Source: Pseudomonas benzenivorans (GTDB taxonomy: Bacteria > Pseudomonadota > Gammaproteobacteria > Pseudomonadales > Pseudomonadaceae). Taken from it: 64,000 bases of DNA. The notes under the pieces were generated by a model. It was not told the DNA's origin, made no database searches, and saw nothing but the letters and a program-made list of their open reading frames with translations. Both the position numbers and the translations under genes were made by a program. The stretch lies in contig NZ_CP137892.1 of the NCBI RefSeq assembly GCF_033547155.1, positions 4,436,625 through 4,500,624 of the forward strand, given 5' to 3'. Shown here one piece after another: positions 36,448 through 52,364 of this stretch (position 1 is its first letter; each line of letters starts with the position of its first letter).

Positions 36448-36852
36448 GTGGTGAGTCGAGGCTTCGGCCGGGAAAAGCGTCTGCTGACTCCCCGCCAGTT
36501 CAAGGCAGTCTTCGACTCCCCCAGCGGCAAAGCTCCGGGCAGAAATGTCCTGCTGCTCGTGCGCGACAACGAGCTGGATCACCCCCGCTTGGGTCTGGTG
36601 ATCGGCAAGAAGAGCGTCAAGCTCTCGGTTGAGCGCAATCGCCTGAAACGCCAGATTCGCGAATCGTTCCGCCTCAACCAGGACGTCCTGGCAGGTTGGG
36701 ACATAGTGGTGGTGGCGCGTAAGGGCTTGGGCGACTTGCAGAACGCCGAACTGGCCCACCAGTTCGGCAAGCTGTGGAAACGCCTGGCGCGCGACAAGCC
36801 CGCCCAGCAGGCCACGGCCCAATCCGGGCTGAGCGACAATCCCCATGCGTAA
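36448..36852 (+). CDS. rnpA: Ribonuclease P protein component
   Basis: 134 residues. Protein partner of RNase P RNA in tRNA 5' maturation. Contains the conserved RNR block [14 protein letters not shown] and [14 protein letters not shown]. Begins with GTG 12 bases after rpmH (a second GTG follows at once). Its end overlaps yidD by 8 bases. Confidence 0.96.
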   Translation: MVSRGFGREKRLLTPRQFKAVFDSPSGKAPGRNVLLLVRDNELDHPRLGLVIGKKSVKLSVERNRLKRQIRESFRLNQDVLAGWDIVVVARKGLGDLQNAELAHQFGKLWKRLARDKPAQQATAQSGLSDNPHA

Positions 36853-37090
36853 ACTGGCTCTGGTTCCAATCCAGTTCTACCGCTATGCCATCAGTCCGCT
36901 GATGGCCAGTCACTGTCGTTTCTATCCCAGTTGTTCCTGTTACGCGCAGGAAGCCATCGAATCGCATGGCCTTCTGCGTGGTGGCTGGCTGACCCTGTGT
37001 CGGCTCGGTCGCTGCCACCCCTGGAATCCCGGTGGCTACGACCCGGTACCCTCCGCGAAATCCTCCCGATCCTCTTCGATGGCCGAATAA
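36845..37090 (+). CDS. yidD: Membrane protein insertion efficiency factor YidD
   Basis: 81 residues. Family landmarks: [24 protein letters not shown] and [14 protein letters not shown], with an N-terminal amphipathic helix for membrane attachment. Works with YidC and Sec. Overlaps rnpA by 8 bases and ends 2 bases before yidC. Confidence 0.95.
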   Translation: MRKLALVPIQFYRYAISPLMASHCRFYPSCSCYAQEAIESHGLLRGGWLTLCRLGRCHPWNPGGYDPVPSAKSSRSSSMAE

Positions 37091-37092
37091 TC

Positions 37093-38766
37093 ATGGATAT
37101 TCAACGCACGATCCTGATCGTCGCCCTGGCAATCGTGTCCTATATGATGGTTCTCCAGTGGAACCAGGACTATGGCCAAGCTGCGCTGCCGACTCAGACC
37201 GCCTCAGCCAGTAGCTCCGTACCCGGCTTGCCGGAAACCGCCGTGGCCGGCACCAGTGACGATGTACCGACGGCCGGTGCCGAAACCAGTGCAGCGCCAG
37301 TGACCACCGAGGCGGTCAGCGACGAGCTTATCCGGGTCAAGACCGATGTCCTGGACCTGTCTATCGACCCCCGTGGCGGGGACGTGGTGCAACTGCACCT
37401 GTCGCAGTACCCACGCCGCCAGGACCGGCCGGACGTGCCCTTCCAGCTGTTCGACAACGGCGGTGAGCGCCTGTATCTGGCGCAGAGCGGTCTGACCGGC
37501 GCCAACGGCCCGGACGCACGTGCCAGCGGTCGCCCGCTGTACCGCAGCGCGCAGCGCGAATATCGCCTAGCCGATGATCAGGATCAGCTGGTGGTCGAGC
37601 TGGCGTTCAGCGAGGCCGGGATCGACTACATCAAGCGTTTCACCTTCGAACGTGGCCAGTACGACCTCAACGTCAGCTACCGCATCGATAACCAGAGCGC
37701 CCAGGCCTGGACCGGCAATCTGTTCGCCCAGCTCAAGCGCGACGACAGCGGCGATCCCTCCTCCAGCACCGCCACCGGCACCGCGACCTACCTGGGGGCC
37801 GCGCTCTGGACCCAGGAGAAGCCCTACACCAAGGTGTCCACCGGCGACATGGACGACCAGAACCTGCGCGAAACCGTTCAGGGGGGCTGGATCGCCTGGC
37901 TGCAGCACTACTTCGTCACCGCCTGGATTCCGCAGAAGGACAGCAACAACCTGGTACAGACCCGCAAGGACAGCCAGGGCAACTACATCATCGGCTTCAC
38001 CGGCCCGGCGCTGAACGTGCCGGCCGGCGCCAGCGCCGAAACCAGCGCCATCCTCTATGCCGGCCCCAAGATCCAGGAGAACCTCGAGGCCCTGTCCCCC
38101 GGCCTGGATCTGACCGTCGACTACGGCTTCCTCTGGTTCCTCGCCAAGCCGATTTTCTGGCTGCTCGAGCATATCCATGCCCTGCTGGGCAACTGGGGCT
38201 GGTCGATCATCGTCCTGACCATCCTCATCAAATTGGCGTTCTTCCCGCTGTCGGGCGCCAGCTACAAGTCGATGGCGCGCATGCGTGCGGTATCGCCGAA
38301 GCTGCAGGCGCTGAAGGAACAGTTCGGCGACGATCGCCAGAAGATGTCCCAGGCGATGATGGAGCTGTACAAGAAGGAGAAGATCAACCCGCTGGGCGGC
38401 TGCCTGCCGATCCTGGTGCAGATGCCGGTGTTCCTCGCCCTCTACTGGGTGCTGCTGGAAAGCGTGGAAATGCGCCAGGCCCCCTGGCTGCTGTGGATAA
38501 CCGACCTGTCGATCAAGGATCCGTTCTTCATCCTGCCGATCATCATGGGCGCCACCATGTTCATCCAGCAGCAGCTCAACCCGACGCCGCCGGACCCGAT
38601 GCAGGCCCGGGTGATGAAGCTGATGCCGATCATCTTCACCTTCTTCTTCCTCTGGTTCCCTGCGGGCCTGGTGCTGTACTGGGTGGTCAACAACGTCCTG
38701 TCCATCGCCCAGCAGTGGTACATTACCCGCAAGATCGAAGCCGCGAGCAAGGCCGCAGCCGCCTGA
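37093..38766 (+). CDS. yidC: Membrane protein insertase YidC
   Basis: 557 residues. N-terminal membrane helix (residues 5-23), a large periplasmic beta-sandwich (about 60-340), then the five-helix insertase core with [20 protein letters not shown], the cytoplasmic hairpin, [20 protein letters not shown] and the C-terminal helices. Start 37093 begins [20 protein letters not shown] perfect DnaA box at 38492-38500 is embedded here and uses the rare Ile codon ATA. Confidence 0.98.
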   Translation: MDIQRTILIVALAIVSYMMVLQWNQDYGQAALPTQTASASSSVPGLPETAVAGTSDDVPTAGAETSAAPVTTEAVSDELIRVKTDVLDLSIDPRGGDVVQLHLSQYPRRQDRPDVPFQLFDNGGERLYLAQSGLTGANGPDARASGRPLYRSAQREYRLADDQDQLVVELAFSEAGIDYIKRFTFERGQYDLNVSYRIDNQSAQAWTGNLFAQLKRDDSGDPSSSTATGTATYLGAALWTQEKPYTKVSTGDMDDQNLRETVQGGWIAWLQHYFVTAWIPQKDSNNLVQTRKDSQGNYIIGFTGPALNVPAGASAETSAILYAGPKIQENLEALSPGLDLTVDYGFLWFLAKPIFWLLEHIHALLGNWGWSIIVLTILIKLAFFPLSGASYKSMARMRAVSPKLQALKEQFGDDRQKMSQAMMELYKKEKINPLGGCLPILVQMPVFLALYWVLLESVEMRQAPWLLWITDLSIKDPFFILPIIMGATMFIQQQLNPTPPDPMQARVMKLMPIIFTFFFLWFPAGLVLYWVVNNVLSIAQQWYITRKIEAASKAAAA

Positions 38767-38791
38767 CCCGCCCCGGCTTCTGAGCGCTAAA

Positions 38792-38819
38792 CAAGACGCC
38801 CCCGCTGTGGGGCGTCTTG
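38792..38819 (+). terminator. Hairpin between yidC and mnmE
   Basis: CAAGACGCCCC and GGGGCGTCTTG form a perfect 11-bp stem with a 6-base loop. There is no long T tract, so termination is likely partial; mnmE begins 24 bases further on. Confidence 0.65.
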
Positions 38820-38842
38820 CTATCCAGCCATCGGAGCCCAGC

Positions 38843-40210
38843 ATGCAAACTGCCCGTGAAACCATCGCCGCCGTCGCCACCGCCCAGGGCCGTGGCGGGG
38901 TCGGCATCGTGCGCGTCTCCGGCCCGCTGGCGGCGACCATCGCCCGCAGCATCTGCCAGCGCGAGCTGCAGCCACGTTACGCCCACTACGGCGCCTTCTA
39001 TGCACAGCAGGATCAACTGATCGACGAAGGCCTGAGCCTGTACTTCCCCGGCCCCCACTCCTTCACCGGAGAGGACGTGCTCGAACTGCAGGGGCATGGC
39101 GGTCCGGTGGTGCTGGACCTGCTGCTGCGCCGCTGTCTGGAGCTCGGCGCCCGCCTGGCCCGTCCCGGCGAGTTCAGCGAGCGGGCCTTCCTCAACGACA
39201 AGCTGGACCTGGCCCAGGCCGAAGCCATCGCCGACCTGATCGAAGCCAGCTCCGAACAGGCCGCACGCAATGCCCTCCGGTCCCTGCAGGGCGAATTCTC
39301 GCGGCGCATCCACGCCCTCACCGAGCGCCTGATCCAGCTGCGCATCTATGTCGAGGCGGCCATCGACTTTCCCGAAGAGGAGATCGACTTCCTCGCCGAC
39401 GGCCATGTCCTCGGCCTGCTCGAAGAACTGCGGACAGACTTATCCACAGTGCTGCGCGAGGCCGGCCAGGGCGCCCTGCTGCGCGACGGCATGACCGTGG
39501 TCATCGCCGGCCGGCCGAACGCCGGCAAGTCGAGCCTGCTCAATGCCCTGGCCGGGCGCGAGGCGGCCATAGTCACCGAGATCGCCGGCACCACCCGCGA
39601 CGTGCTGCGCGAACATATCCACATCGACGGCATGCCCCTGCACGTGGTCGACACCGCCGGCCTGCGCGACACCGATGACCAGGTGGAGAGAATCGGCGTA
39701 GAGCGCGCCCTGAAAGCCATCGCCGAGGCCGACCGCATCCTCCTGATGGTCGACGCCACGGCCCCCGAGGCCTGCGACCCCTTCGCCCTGTGGCCCGAGT
39801 TTCTCCAGCAGCGCCCGGACCCGGCCAGGGTCACCCTGATCCGCAACAAGGCCGACCTGTCCGGCGAGCCGGTGGCCCTCGAAGTCGGCGCCGACGGCCA
39901 TGTGACCCTCAGCCTGTCGGCCAAGGCGGGCACCGGCCTGGAGCTGCTGCGCGAGCACCTGAAGGCCTGCATGGGCTACGAACAGACCACCGAGAGCGGC
40001 TTCAGCGCCCGCCGGCGCCACCTCCAGGCCCTGCGTCAGGCGGCCGCCAGCCTCGAGCACGGTCACGCCCAGCTGACCCTGGCCGGCGCCGGCGAGCTGC
40101 TCGCCGAAGACCTGCGCCAAGCCCAGCACGCCCTCGGCGAAATCACCGGCGCCTTCAGTTCCGACGAGCTGCTCGGGCGCATCTTCTCGAGCTTCTGCAT
40201 CGGCAAATAA
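38843..40210 (+). CDS. mnmE: tRNA modification GTPase MnmE
   Basis: 455 residues. Works with MnmG on 5-carboxymethylaminomethyl-uridine at wobble position 34. Tetrahydrofolate-binding N domain, helical domain and inserted G domain: [14 protein letters not shown] (G1), GTTRD (G2), DTAGLRDT (G3), NKAD (G4), and the C-terminal FCIGK with the catalytic Cys. GGAG precedes the ATG. Contains a perfect DnaA box at 39440 that uses the rare Leu codon TTA. Confidence 0.98.
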   Translation: MQTARETIAAVATAQGRGGVGIVRVSGPLAATIARSICQRELQPRYAHYGAFYAQQDQLIDEGLSLYFPGPHSFTGEDVLELQGHGGPVVLDLLLRRCLELGARLARPGEFSERAFLNDKLDLAQAEAIADLIEASSEQAARNALRSLQGEFSRRIHALTERLIQLRIYVEAAIDFPEEEIDFLADGHVLGLLEELRTDLSTVLREAGQGALLRDGMTVVIAGRPNAGKSSLLNALAGREAAIVTEIAGTTRDVLREHIHIDGMPLHVVDTAGLRDTDDQVERIGVERALKAIAEADRILLMVDATAPEACDPFALWPEFLQQRPDPARVTLIRNKADLSGEPVALEVGADGHVTLSLSAKAGTGLELLREHLKACMGYEQTTESGFSARRRHLQALRQAAASLEHGHAQLTLAGAGELLAEDLRQAQHALGEITGAFSSDELLGRIFSSFCIGK

Positions 40211-40722
40211 CGGGCCGGAGTCCGTCCTCCCCGCGCTCATCCCCTTCCTCGAAAGCCCTGCGACGATGCACGCGGGGGCTTTCTCCTGCGTGAAAGGGTC
40301 ATCCACAGGGGAGATGAGCCCTGTGGAAAACCGCCCCTGAACTCGGTCTATAACCCGGTCGTAAAACTGAGGATAATCGCCCCTGTGCATAACCAAGGCT
40401 TTCCTCCACAGGTTAGCAGCAGCTATCCCACCGGCTACCGACCGGAATGGCACAGCCTTATACATCGCTGTAGCCTATTTACTACGGGGCTTGCAGGGAT
40501 CTATCCACAGAAAAGCGCTGCATAAGTAATAAACATAAAAACAAGGCTTTATAAAAATTCATTCATTTATTCTTTATTAACCGACCTTCCTGCCTTCCCC
40601 ATCCGGTTGGCTATTTTTTGTTCAAGAGGCTTCATTCGCCTCGGCTAACTGCCTATACTTGCCGGCTTTCCAGCTTTTCGACCCAAAAGCCCCCCAAATT
40701 CTCAACAGGCACGAGGTGCGTG
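40211..40722. other. Long AT-rich gap between mnmE and mnmG with DnaA-box-like sites
   Basis: 512 bases without a credible gene. Five sites each differ by one base from a DnaA box: TCATCCACA (40299), TGTGGAAAA (40322), TGTGCATAA (40384) and CTATCCACA (40501), plus weaker TCCTCCACA (40402). An AT-rich stretch follows at about 40524-40585. A possible mnmG promoter has TTCATT (40631-40636), 17 bases, TATACT (40654-40659). Confidence 0.6.
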
Positions 40723-42614
<1,892 letters not shown>

Positions 42615-42615
<1 letters not shown>

Positions 42616-43262
42616 TGTCCACGGTTACCCATCGTCATGCCGAGGAACTGGCCCGGGGCGCCCGCGAGTTGGGCGTCGAGCTGTCCGCGGCGCAGCAGGA
42701 GCAGCTGCTCGCCTACCTGGCGCTGCTGATCAAGTGGAACAAGGCCTACAACCTCACCGCGGTGCGCGATCCCGACGAGATGGTCTCGCGCCACCTGCTC
42801 GACAGCCTGTCCGTGGTGCCCTTCGTCGCCGAGGACGGCGACGACTGGCTGGACGTCGGCAGCGGCGGCGGCATGCCGGGCATCCCCCTGGCCATCCTGT
42901 TTCCCCGGCGACGCTTCACCCTGCTCGACTCCAACGGCAAGAAGACCCGCTTCCTCACCCAGGTGAAGCTGGAGCTCAAGCTGACCAACCTGGAAGTTAT
43001 CCACAGCCGGGTCGAGGCCTTCACCCCCGCACGGCCGTTCGCCGGCATCTGTTCCCGGGCCTTCAGCTCGCTGGAGGACTTCGCCAACTGGACCCGCCAC
43101 CTGGGTGACGAGCGGACCCGCTGGCTGGCGATGAAGGGCGTGCACCCGGACGACGAACTGCAGGCCCTGCCGGCGGACTTCCGTCTCGCCACCACCGAGG
43201 TGCTCAAGGTTCCCGGTTGCCAAGGTCAACGCCATCTGCTGATACTGCGTCGCTCGGTCTAG
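42615..43262 (+). CDS. rsmG: 16S rRNA (guanine-527-N7)-methyltransferase
   Basis: 215 residues. SAM-binding loop [36 protein letters not shown] upstream of it, and the SRAFSSL segment. Loss of this enzyme gives low-level streptomycin resistance in other bacteria. Coupled to mnmG by a one-base overlap and followed 12 bases later by parA. A perfect DnaA box is at 42997-43005. Confidence 0.97.
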
Positions 43263-43274
43263 GGGGAAGGGCAG

Positions 43275-44063
43275 ATGGCTAAGGTATTCGCAATCGCTAA
43301 CCAGAAAGGCGGGGTGGGCAAGACCACCACCTGCATCAACCTGGCGGCCTCGCTGGTGGCGACCAAGCGTCGCGTGCTGCTGATCGACCTCGATCCCCAG
43401 GGCAACGCCACCATGGGCAGCGGTGTGGATAAGCACGCCCTGGAGCATTCGATCTACGACGTGCTGATCGGCGAATGCAACCTGGTCGAGGCCATGCAGT
43501 TTTCCGAGCATGGCGGTTACCAGTTGCTGCCGGCCAACCGCGACCTGACCGCGGCAGAAGTCGCCCTGCTGGAAATGCAGATGAAGGAGAGCCGCCTGCG
43601 CAATGCCCTGGCGCCCATCCGCGAGAACTACGACTACATCCTCATCGACTGCCCGCCCGCGCTGTCCATGCTGACCATCAACGCCCTGGTCGCCGCCGAC
43701 GGGGTGATCATTCCGATGCAGTGCGAGTACTACGCCCTCGAGGGCCTCAGCGATCTGATCAACAGCATCCAGCGCATCGGTCAGATGCTCAATCCGAACC
43801 TGAAGATCGAGGGGCTGCTGCGTACCATGTACGATCCGCGCATCAGCCTGACCAACGATGTCTCGGCGCAGCTCAAGGAGCATTTCGCCGAGCAGCTCTA
43901 TCAAACCGTGATCCCGCGCAACGTGCGCCTGGCCGAAGCGCCGAGCTTCGGCATGCCGGCGCTGGTCTATGACAAGCAATCCCGTGGTGCCATCGCCTAT
44001 CTGGCCTTGGCCGGCGAACTGGTTCGCCGCCAGCGCGCCAGCGCCCACACTGCTACCGCATAA
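43275..44063 (+). CDS. parA: Chromosome partitioning ATPase ParA (Soj)
   Basis: 262 residues. Deviant Walker A KGGVGKTTTCINLAASLV with the signature lysine, ILIDCPP as Walker B. Lacks the N-terminal DNA-binding domain of plasmid ParA, as expected for chromosomal ParA. Forms a nucleoid gradient that pulls ParB-parS complexes. A perfect DnaA box is at 43424-43432. Confidence 0.98.
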   Translation: MAKVFAIANQKGGVGKTTTCINLAASLVATKRRVLLIDLDPQGNATMGSGVDKHALEHSIYDVLIGECNLVEAMQFSEHGGYQLLPANRDLTAAEVALLEMQMKESRLRNALAPIRENYDYILIDCPPALSMLTINALVAADGVIIPMQCEYYALEGLSDLINSIQRIGQMLNPNLKIEGLLRTMYDPRISLTNDVSAQLKEHFAEQLYQTVIPRNVRLAEAPSFGMPALVYDKQSRGAIAYLALAGELVRRQRASAHTATA

Positions 44064-44073
44064 GGAATTCCGC

Positions 44074-44946
44074 ATGGCCGCCAAGAAACGAGGGCTGGGA
44101 CGAGGCCTGGACGCCCTGCTGGGGGGAACCAGTGTCACCGCCTTGCAGGAGGAAGCCGTCCAGGCCGACCGCCAGGAACTGCAGCATCTGCAGCTGGAAC
44201 TGATCCAGCGCGGCAAGTACCAACCGCGCCGGGACATGGACCCGACCGCACTGGAGGAGCTGGCCCAGTCGATCAAGGCCCAGGGCGTGATGCAACCGAT
44301 CGTGGTGCGCCCGATCGATGGCGGCCGTTACGAGATCGTCGCCGGCGAACGCCGCTGGCGCGCCTGCCACCAGGCCGGCCTGGAGCGGATTCCGGCCATG
44401 GTCCGCGAGCTACCGGACGAAGCCGCCATCGCCATGGCGCTGATCGAGAACATCCAGCGCGAAGACCTCAACCCGATCGAGGAAGCCGTGGCCCTGCAGC
44501 GCCTGCAGCAGGAATTCCAGCTGACCCAGCAGCAGGTCGCCGAGGCGGTCGGCAAGTCCAGGGCGACCATCACCAACCTGCTGCGTCTGATCGGCCTGCC
44601 GGAGGAGATCAAGACCCTGCTCGCCCATGGCGACCTGGAGATGGGCCATGCCCGCGCCCTGCTCGGCCTGCCGGCCGAGCAGCAGGTCGAAGGGGCGCGA
44701 CATGTTGTCGCACGCGGGCTGACCGTGCGCCAAACCGAGGCACTGGTGCGGCAGTGGCTCAACGCCAAGGAGAAACCTGTCGAGAAGGTCAAGCCTGATC
44801 CCGATATCAGTCGCCTCGAACAGCGCCTGGCTGAGCGGTTGGGCTCCCCGGTACAGATCAAGCACGGGCAGAAGGGCAAGGGGCAACTGGTCATCCGTTA
44901 CAGTTCGCTGGATGAACTGCAAGGCGTGTTGGCGCACATTCGTTGA
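44074..44946 (+). CDS. parB: Chromosome partitioning protein ParB (Spo0J)
   Basis: 290 residues. N terminus KKRGLGRGLDALLGG, CTPase box GERRWRACHQAG with ENIQREDLNPIEEA, the helix-turn-helix LTQQQVAEAVGKSRATITNLLRL that reads parS, and a C-terminal dimer domain. Loads at the two parS sites in recF. Ends the mnmG-rsmG-parA-parB group. Confidence 0.98.
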   Translation: MAAKKRGLGRGLDALLGGTSVTALQEEAVQADRQELQHLQLELIQRGKYQPRRDMDPTALEELAQSIKAQGVMQPIVVRPIDGGRYEIVAGERRWRACHQAGLERIPAMVRELPDEAAIAMALIENIQREDLNPIEEAVALQRLQQEFQLTQQQVAEAVGKSRATITNLLRLIGLPEEIKTLLAHGDLEMGHARALLGLPAEQQVEGARHVVARGLTVRQTEALVRQWLNAKEKPVEKVKPDPDISRLEQRLAERLGSPVQIKHGQKGKGQLVIRYSSLDELQGVLAHIR

Positions 44947-44990
44947 AACATCTGCGTGGGCAATGACCGCTCGGAATTCGCTGCCGAAGG

Positions 44991-45019
44991 TTGAATGGGG
45001 GTGGAAGCGCCCCTATACT
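44991..45019 (+). promoter_or_regulatory. Sigma-70 promoter of the ATP synthase operon
   Basis: TTGAAT (44991-44996), 17-base spacer, TATACT (45014-45019), about 85 bases before atpI. It is the only strong promoter match between parB and atpI. Confidence 0.8.
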
Positions 45020-45105
45020 CTGCGCGCATTTCGTCGGCACAAAGTATGCCAAGTCATTGATTTTTTTGGCGCCGACACCAGCGGCCGTTTCCAGGGTTGA
45101 CCACG

Positions 45106-46396
<1,291 letters not shown>

Positions 46397-46416
46397 CCGC
46401 GCCTACCTGCCGCCCG

Positions 46417-46438
46417 CCGTCTCCTGTACGGGAGACGG
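46417..46438 (+). other. Hairpin in the atpB-atpE spacer
   Basis: CCGTCTCC, loop TGTACG, GGAGACGG: perfect 8-bp stem in the 156-base spacer before atpE. No T tract follows, so it is more likely an RNA-processing or stability element than a terminator. Confidence 0.6.
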
Positions 46439-46537
46439 TCCGGTGCGTAGCGATGCTGGTGGAAGCCCGCGAGGGCATGCTGCAAACGATTTAGCTTTAC
46501 CGCTCTACCTTAGAAAACCTTAACCAATACGACATAA

Positions 46538-46810
<273 letters not shown>

Positions 46811-46866
46811 TCACTCGTTCATTCGAGTGATTGGTTTGCCGGACAACGAACGAGCGAGGTGTTGGC

Positions 46867-47337
46867 GTGAACATTAATGCAACCCTGATTGGCCAGTCCG
46901 TTGCCTTCTTCATCTTCGTGCTGTTCTGCATGAAGTACGTGTGGCCTCCGGTCATTACGGCTTTGCAGGAGCGTCAGAAGAAGATTGCAGATGGCCTGGA
47001 CGCTGCCAACCGTGCGGCTCGTGACCTGGAGTTGGCCCATGAGAAAGTGGCCCAACAACTGCGCGAAGCCAAAACCCAGGCAGCCGAGATCATCGAGCAG
47101 GCCAAGAAACGCGGTACCCAGATCGTCGACGAAGCCCGTGAACAGGCGCGTGTCGAAGCGGATCGCGTGAAGGCTCAGGCTCAGGCCGAGATCGAACAGG
47201 AACTCAACAGCGTCAAAGACGCCCTGCGTGCCCAAGTGGGCAGCCTGGCGGTCAGCGGTGCCGAGAAGATCCTGGGCGTATCCATCGACCATAACGCGCA
47301 TGCGGAGCTGGTTAACAAACTGGCAGCCGAAATCTAA
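46867..47337 (+). CDS. atpF: ATP synthase F0 subunit b
   Basis: 156 residues: one N-terminal membrane helix (about 5-27) then a long charged helix that dimerises as the outer stalk. Starts with GTG at 46867, with GAGGTG 7 bases upstream; the longer reading upstream lies in the spacer. Confidence 0.97.
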   Translation: MNINATLIGQSVAFFIFVLFCMKYVWPPVITALQERQKKIADGLDAANRAARDLELAHEKVAQQLREAKTQAAEIIEQAKKRGTQIVDEAREQARVEADRVKAQAQAEIEQELNSVKDALRAQVGSLAVSGAEKILGVSIDHNAHAELVNKLAAEI

Positions 47338-47351
47338 GCGAGGGCGCGATC

Positions 47352-47888
47352 ATGGCAGAACTGACCACGCTGGCCCGACCTTACGCCAAGGCTGCCTTCG
47401 AGTACGCCCAGGCCCACCAGCAGCTGGCCGATTGGTCAGCCATGCTCGGCCTGGCGTCTGCGGTGTCGCAAGACGACACCATGCAGCGCGTGCTCAAGGC
47501 CCCGCGTCTGACGAGTACAGATAAGGCCACCACCTTCATCGAGGTGTGTGGTGACAAGTTCGACGCCCAGGTACGCAATTTCATCCACGTTCTCGCCGAG
47601 AACGATCGTCTGGCCCTGTTGCCGGAGATCGTCGAACTGTTCGAGCTGTACAAGGCCGAACAGGAGAAGTCGATCGACGTGGATGTCACCAGTGCCTTCG
47701 CATTGAGCGATGAACAGCAAGACAAACTCGCCAAGGTTCTCAGTGCACGGCTCGGCCGAGAAGTGCGTCTGCACGCCGCGGAGGACGCCGCCTTGATCGG
47801 TGGTGTCGTCATTCGCGCCGGCGACCTGGTTATCGATGGCTCAGTTCGCGGCAAGATCGCGAAGCTGGCCGAAGCATTGAAATCTTGA
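47352..47888 (+). CDS. atpH: ATP synthase F1 subunit delta
   Basis: 178 residues. Links the b stalk to the top of the alpha3beta3 head. N-terminal helical bundle beginning [14 protein letters not shown] and the C-terminal family signature region [24 protein letters not shown] near residue 155. Lies 14 bases after atpF. Confidence 0.97.
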   Translation: MAELTTLARPYAKAAFEYAQAHQQLADWSAMLGLASAVSQDDTMQRVLKAPRLTSTDKATTFIEVCGDKFDAQVRNFIHVLAENDRLALLPEIVELFELYKAEQEKSIDVDVTSAFALSDEQQDKLAKVLSARLGREVRLHAAEDAALIGGVVIRAGDLVIDGSVRGKIAKLAEALKS

Positions 47889-47909
47889 GTTTGAAGGGGC
47901 AGCAGAGCT

Positions 47910-49454
<1,545 letters not shown>

Positions 49455-49460
49455 GCCGCA

Positions 49461-49482
49461 GCGGGGGCCCTGCGGCCCCCGC
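49461..49482 (+). other. Hairpin in the atpA-atpG spacer
   Basis: GCGGGGGCC, loop CTGC, GGCCCCCGC: perfect 9-bp GC stem with no T tract, between two genes that must be cotranscribed. Likely tunes mRNA decay or gamma-subunit dosage. Confidence 0.6.
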
Positions 49483-49504
49483 CTGCTAACCCGATAGGTG
49501 TCAA

Positions 49505-50365
49505 ATGGCAGGCGCAAAAGAGATTCGCAGCAAGATTGCGAGCATCAAAAGCACGCAGAAGATCACCAGCGCCATGGAAAAGGTGGCGGTCAGCAAAATG
49601 CGCAGGGCTCAACAGCGCATGGCGTCGAGCCGTCCCTATGCGGAGCGTATCCGCCAGGTCATCGGTCATCTGGCCAACGCCAACCCGGAGTACCGCCATC
49701 CCTTCATGGTCGAGCGCGAAGTCAAGCGCGTCGGCTATGTGGTGGTGAGTTCGGACCGGGGTCTGTGCGGCGGCCTGAATACCAACCTGTTCAAGGCTCT
49801 GGTCAAGGACATGGCGAGCAATCGCGAGCGCGGCGTGGAGATCGATCTCTGCGTGATCGGCAGCAAGGGTGCGGCATTCTTCCGCAACTTTGGTGGCAAC
49901 GTCGTCGCTGCGATCAGCCACCTGGGCGAGGAACCCTCGATCAACGATCTGATCGGTTCGGTCAAGGTGATGCTCGATGCTTACCTGGAAGGGCGCATCG
50001 ACCGTTTGTCCGTGGTCTCGAACAAGTTCATCAATACCATGACGCAACAGCCGACAGTGGAGCAGTTGATTCCGCTGGTGGCGACTCCGGATGAAGAGCT
50101 CAAGCATCACTGGGATTACCTGTACGAACCCGACGCCAAGGAGCTGCTGGACGGCTTGATGGTGCGTTACGTGGAGTCGCAGGTGTACCAGGCGGTGGTC
50201 GAGAACAACGCCGCCGAGCAGGCTGCGCGGATGATCGCGATGAAGAACGCCACCGACAACGCCGGTGACCTAATCAGCGATTTGCAGCTGATCTACAACA
50301 AGGCGCGTCAGGCAGCGATCACCCAAGAGATTTCGGAAATCGTCGGCGGCGCTGCCGCGGTTTAA
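49505..50365 (+). CDS. atpG: ATP synthase F1 subunit gamma
   Basis: 286 residues. Central rotor shaft. N-terminal [20 protein letters not shown] with [23 protein letters not shown] in the middle, and the C-terminal signature [19 protein letters not shown] that enters the head. Confidence 0.98.
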   Translation: MAGAKEIRSKIASIKSTQKITSAMEKVAVSKMRRAQQRMASSRPYAERIRQVIGHLANANPEYRHPFMVEREVKRVGYVVVSSDRGLCGGLNTNLFKALVKDMASNRERGVEIDLCVIGSKGAAFFRNFGGNVVAAISHLGEEPSINDLIGSVKVMLDAYLEGRIDRLSVVSNKFINTMTQQPTVEQLIPLVATPDEELKHHWDYLYEPDAKELLDGLMVRYVESQVYQAVVENNAAEQAARMIAMKNATDNAGDLISDLQLIYNKARQAAITQEISEIVGGAAAV

Positions 50366-51772
<1,407 letters not shown>

Positions 51773-51800
51773 TCACCCATGCGCCCGGCAACGGGCGCAT

Positions 51801-51832
51801 CAGGTTGTGGATAAAGTGTTATCCACAGCCTG
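51801..51832. promoter_or_regulatory. Hairpin of two convergent perfect DnaA boxes between atpD and atpC
   Basis: TGTGGATAA (51806-51814), AGTG, TTATCCACA (51819-51827). CAGGT before and GCCTG after extend the stem to 14 pairs with one G-U. It may be an RNA hairpin limiting epsilon output, a DnaA-binding site, or both. Confidence 0.8.
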
Positions 51833-51849
51833 TAATGTGAGGCAAGCGT

Positions 51850-52278
51850 ATGGCTATGACAGTCCATTGCGATATCGTCAGCGCAGAAGCGGAAATCTTC
51901 TCCGGTCTGGTGGAGATGGTGATCGCGCACGGCAACCTGGGTGATCTCGGTATCGCCCCGGGCCACGCGCCGCTGATCACCGACCTCAAGCCGGGCCCGA
52001 TCCGCTTGATCAAGCAGGGTGGCGAAGCCGAGGTGTTCTACATCTCCGGCGGCTTCCTGGAAGTGCAGCCGAACATGGTCAAGGTTCTCGCCGACACCGT
52101 GCAGCGGGCCGCCGACCTGGACGAAGCCTCCGCCCTGGAAGCCGTCAAGGCGGCCGAGAAGGCGCTGCACGAACAAGGCGCCGAGTTCGACTACGGCTCC
52201 GCCGCCGCTCGCCTGGCCGAGGCCGCAGCCCAGCTGCGCACCGTCCAGCAGCTGCGCAAGAAGTTCGGCGGCAGCTGA
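51850..52278 (+). CDS. atpC: ATP synthase F1 subunit epsilon
   Basis: 142 residues. N-terminal beta barrel ([39 protein letters not shown]) and a C-terminal two-helix arm that inhibits ATP hydrolysis. GTGAGG lies 9 bases before the ATG. Last gene of the operon; a strong terminator follows. Confidence 0.98.
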   Translation: MAMTVHCDIVSAEAEIFSGLVEMVIAHGNLGDLGIAPGHAPLITDLKPGPIRLIKQGGEAEVFYISGGFLEVQPNMVKVLADTVQRAADLDEASALEAVKAAEKALHEQGAEFDYGSAAARLAEAAAQLRTVQQLRKKFGGS

Positions 52279-52305
52279 TTCCGCCAGGCTTCATCGCACG
52301 TCGTT

Positions 52306-52332
52306 AAAAGGGTAGCCTTGGCTACCCTTTTT
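52306..52332 (+). terminator. Rho-independent terminator of the ATP synthase operon
   Basis: AAAAGGGTAGCC, TTG, GGCTACCC overlap into TTTTT. It separates the operon from glmU, whose ATG is 33 bases downstream. Confidence 0.92.
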
Positions 52333-52364
52333 CTTTTCCGTCTTCTTCTGGATCTGTCCTGCCC

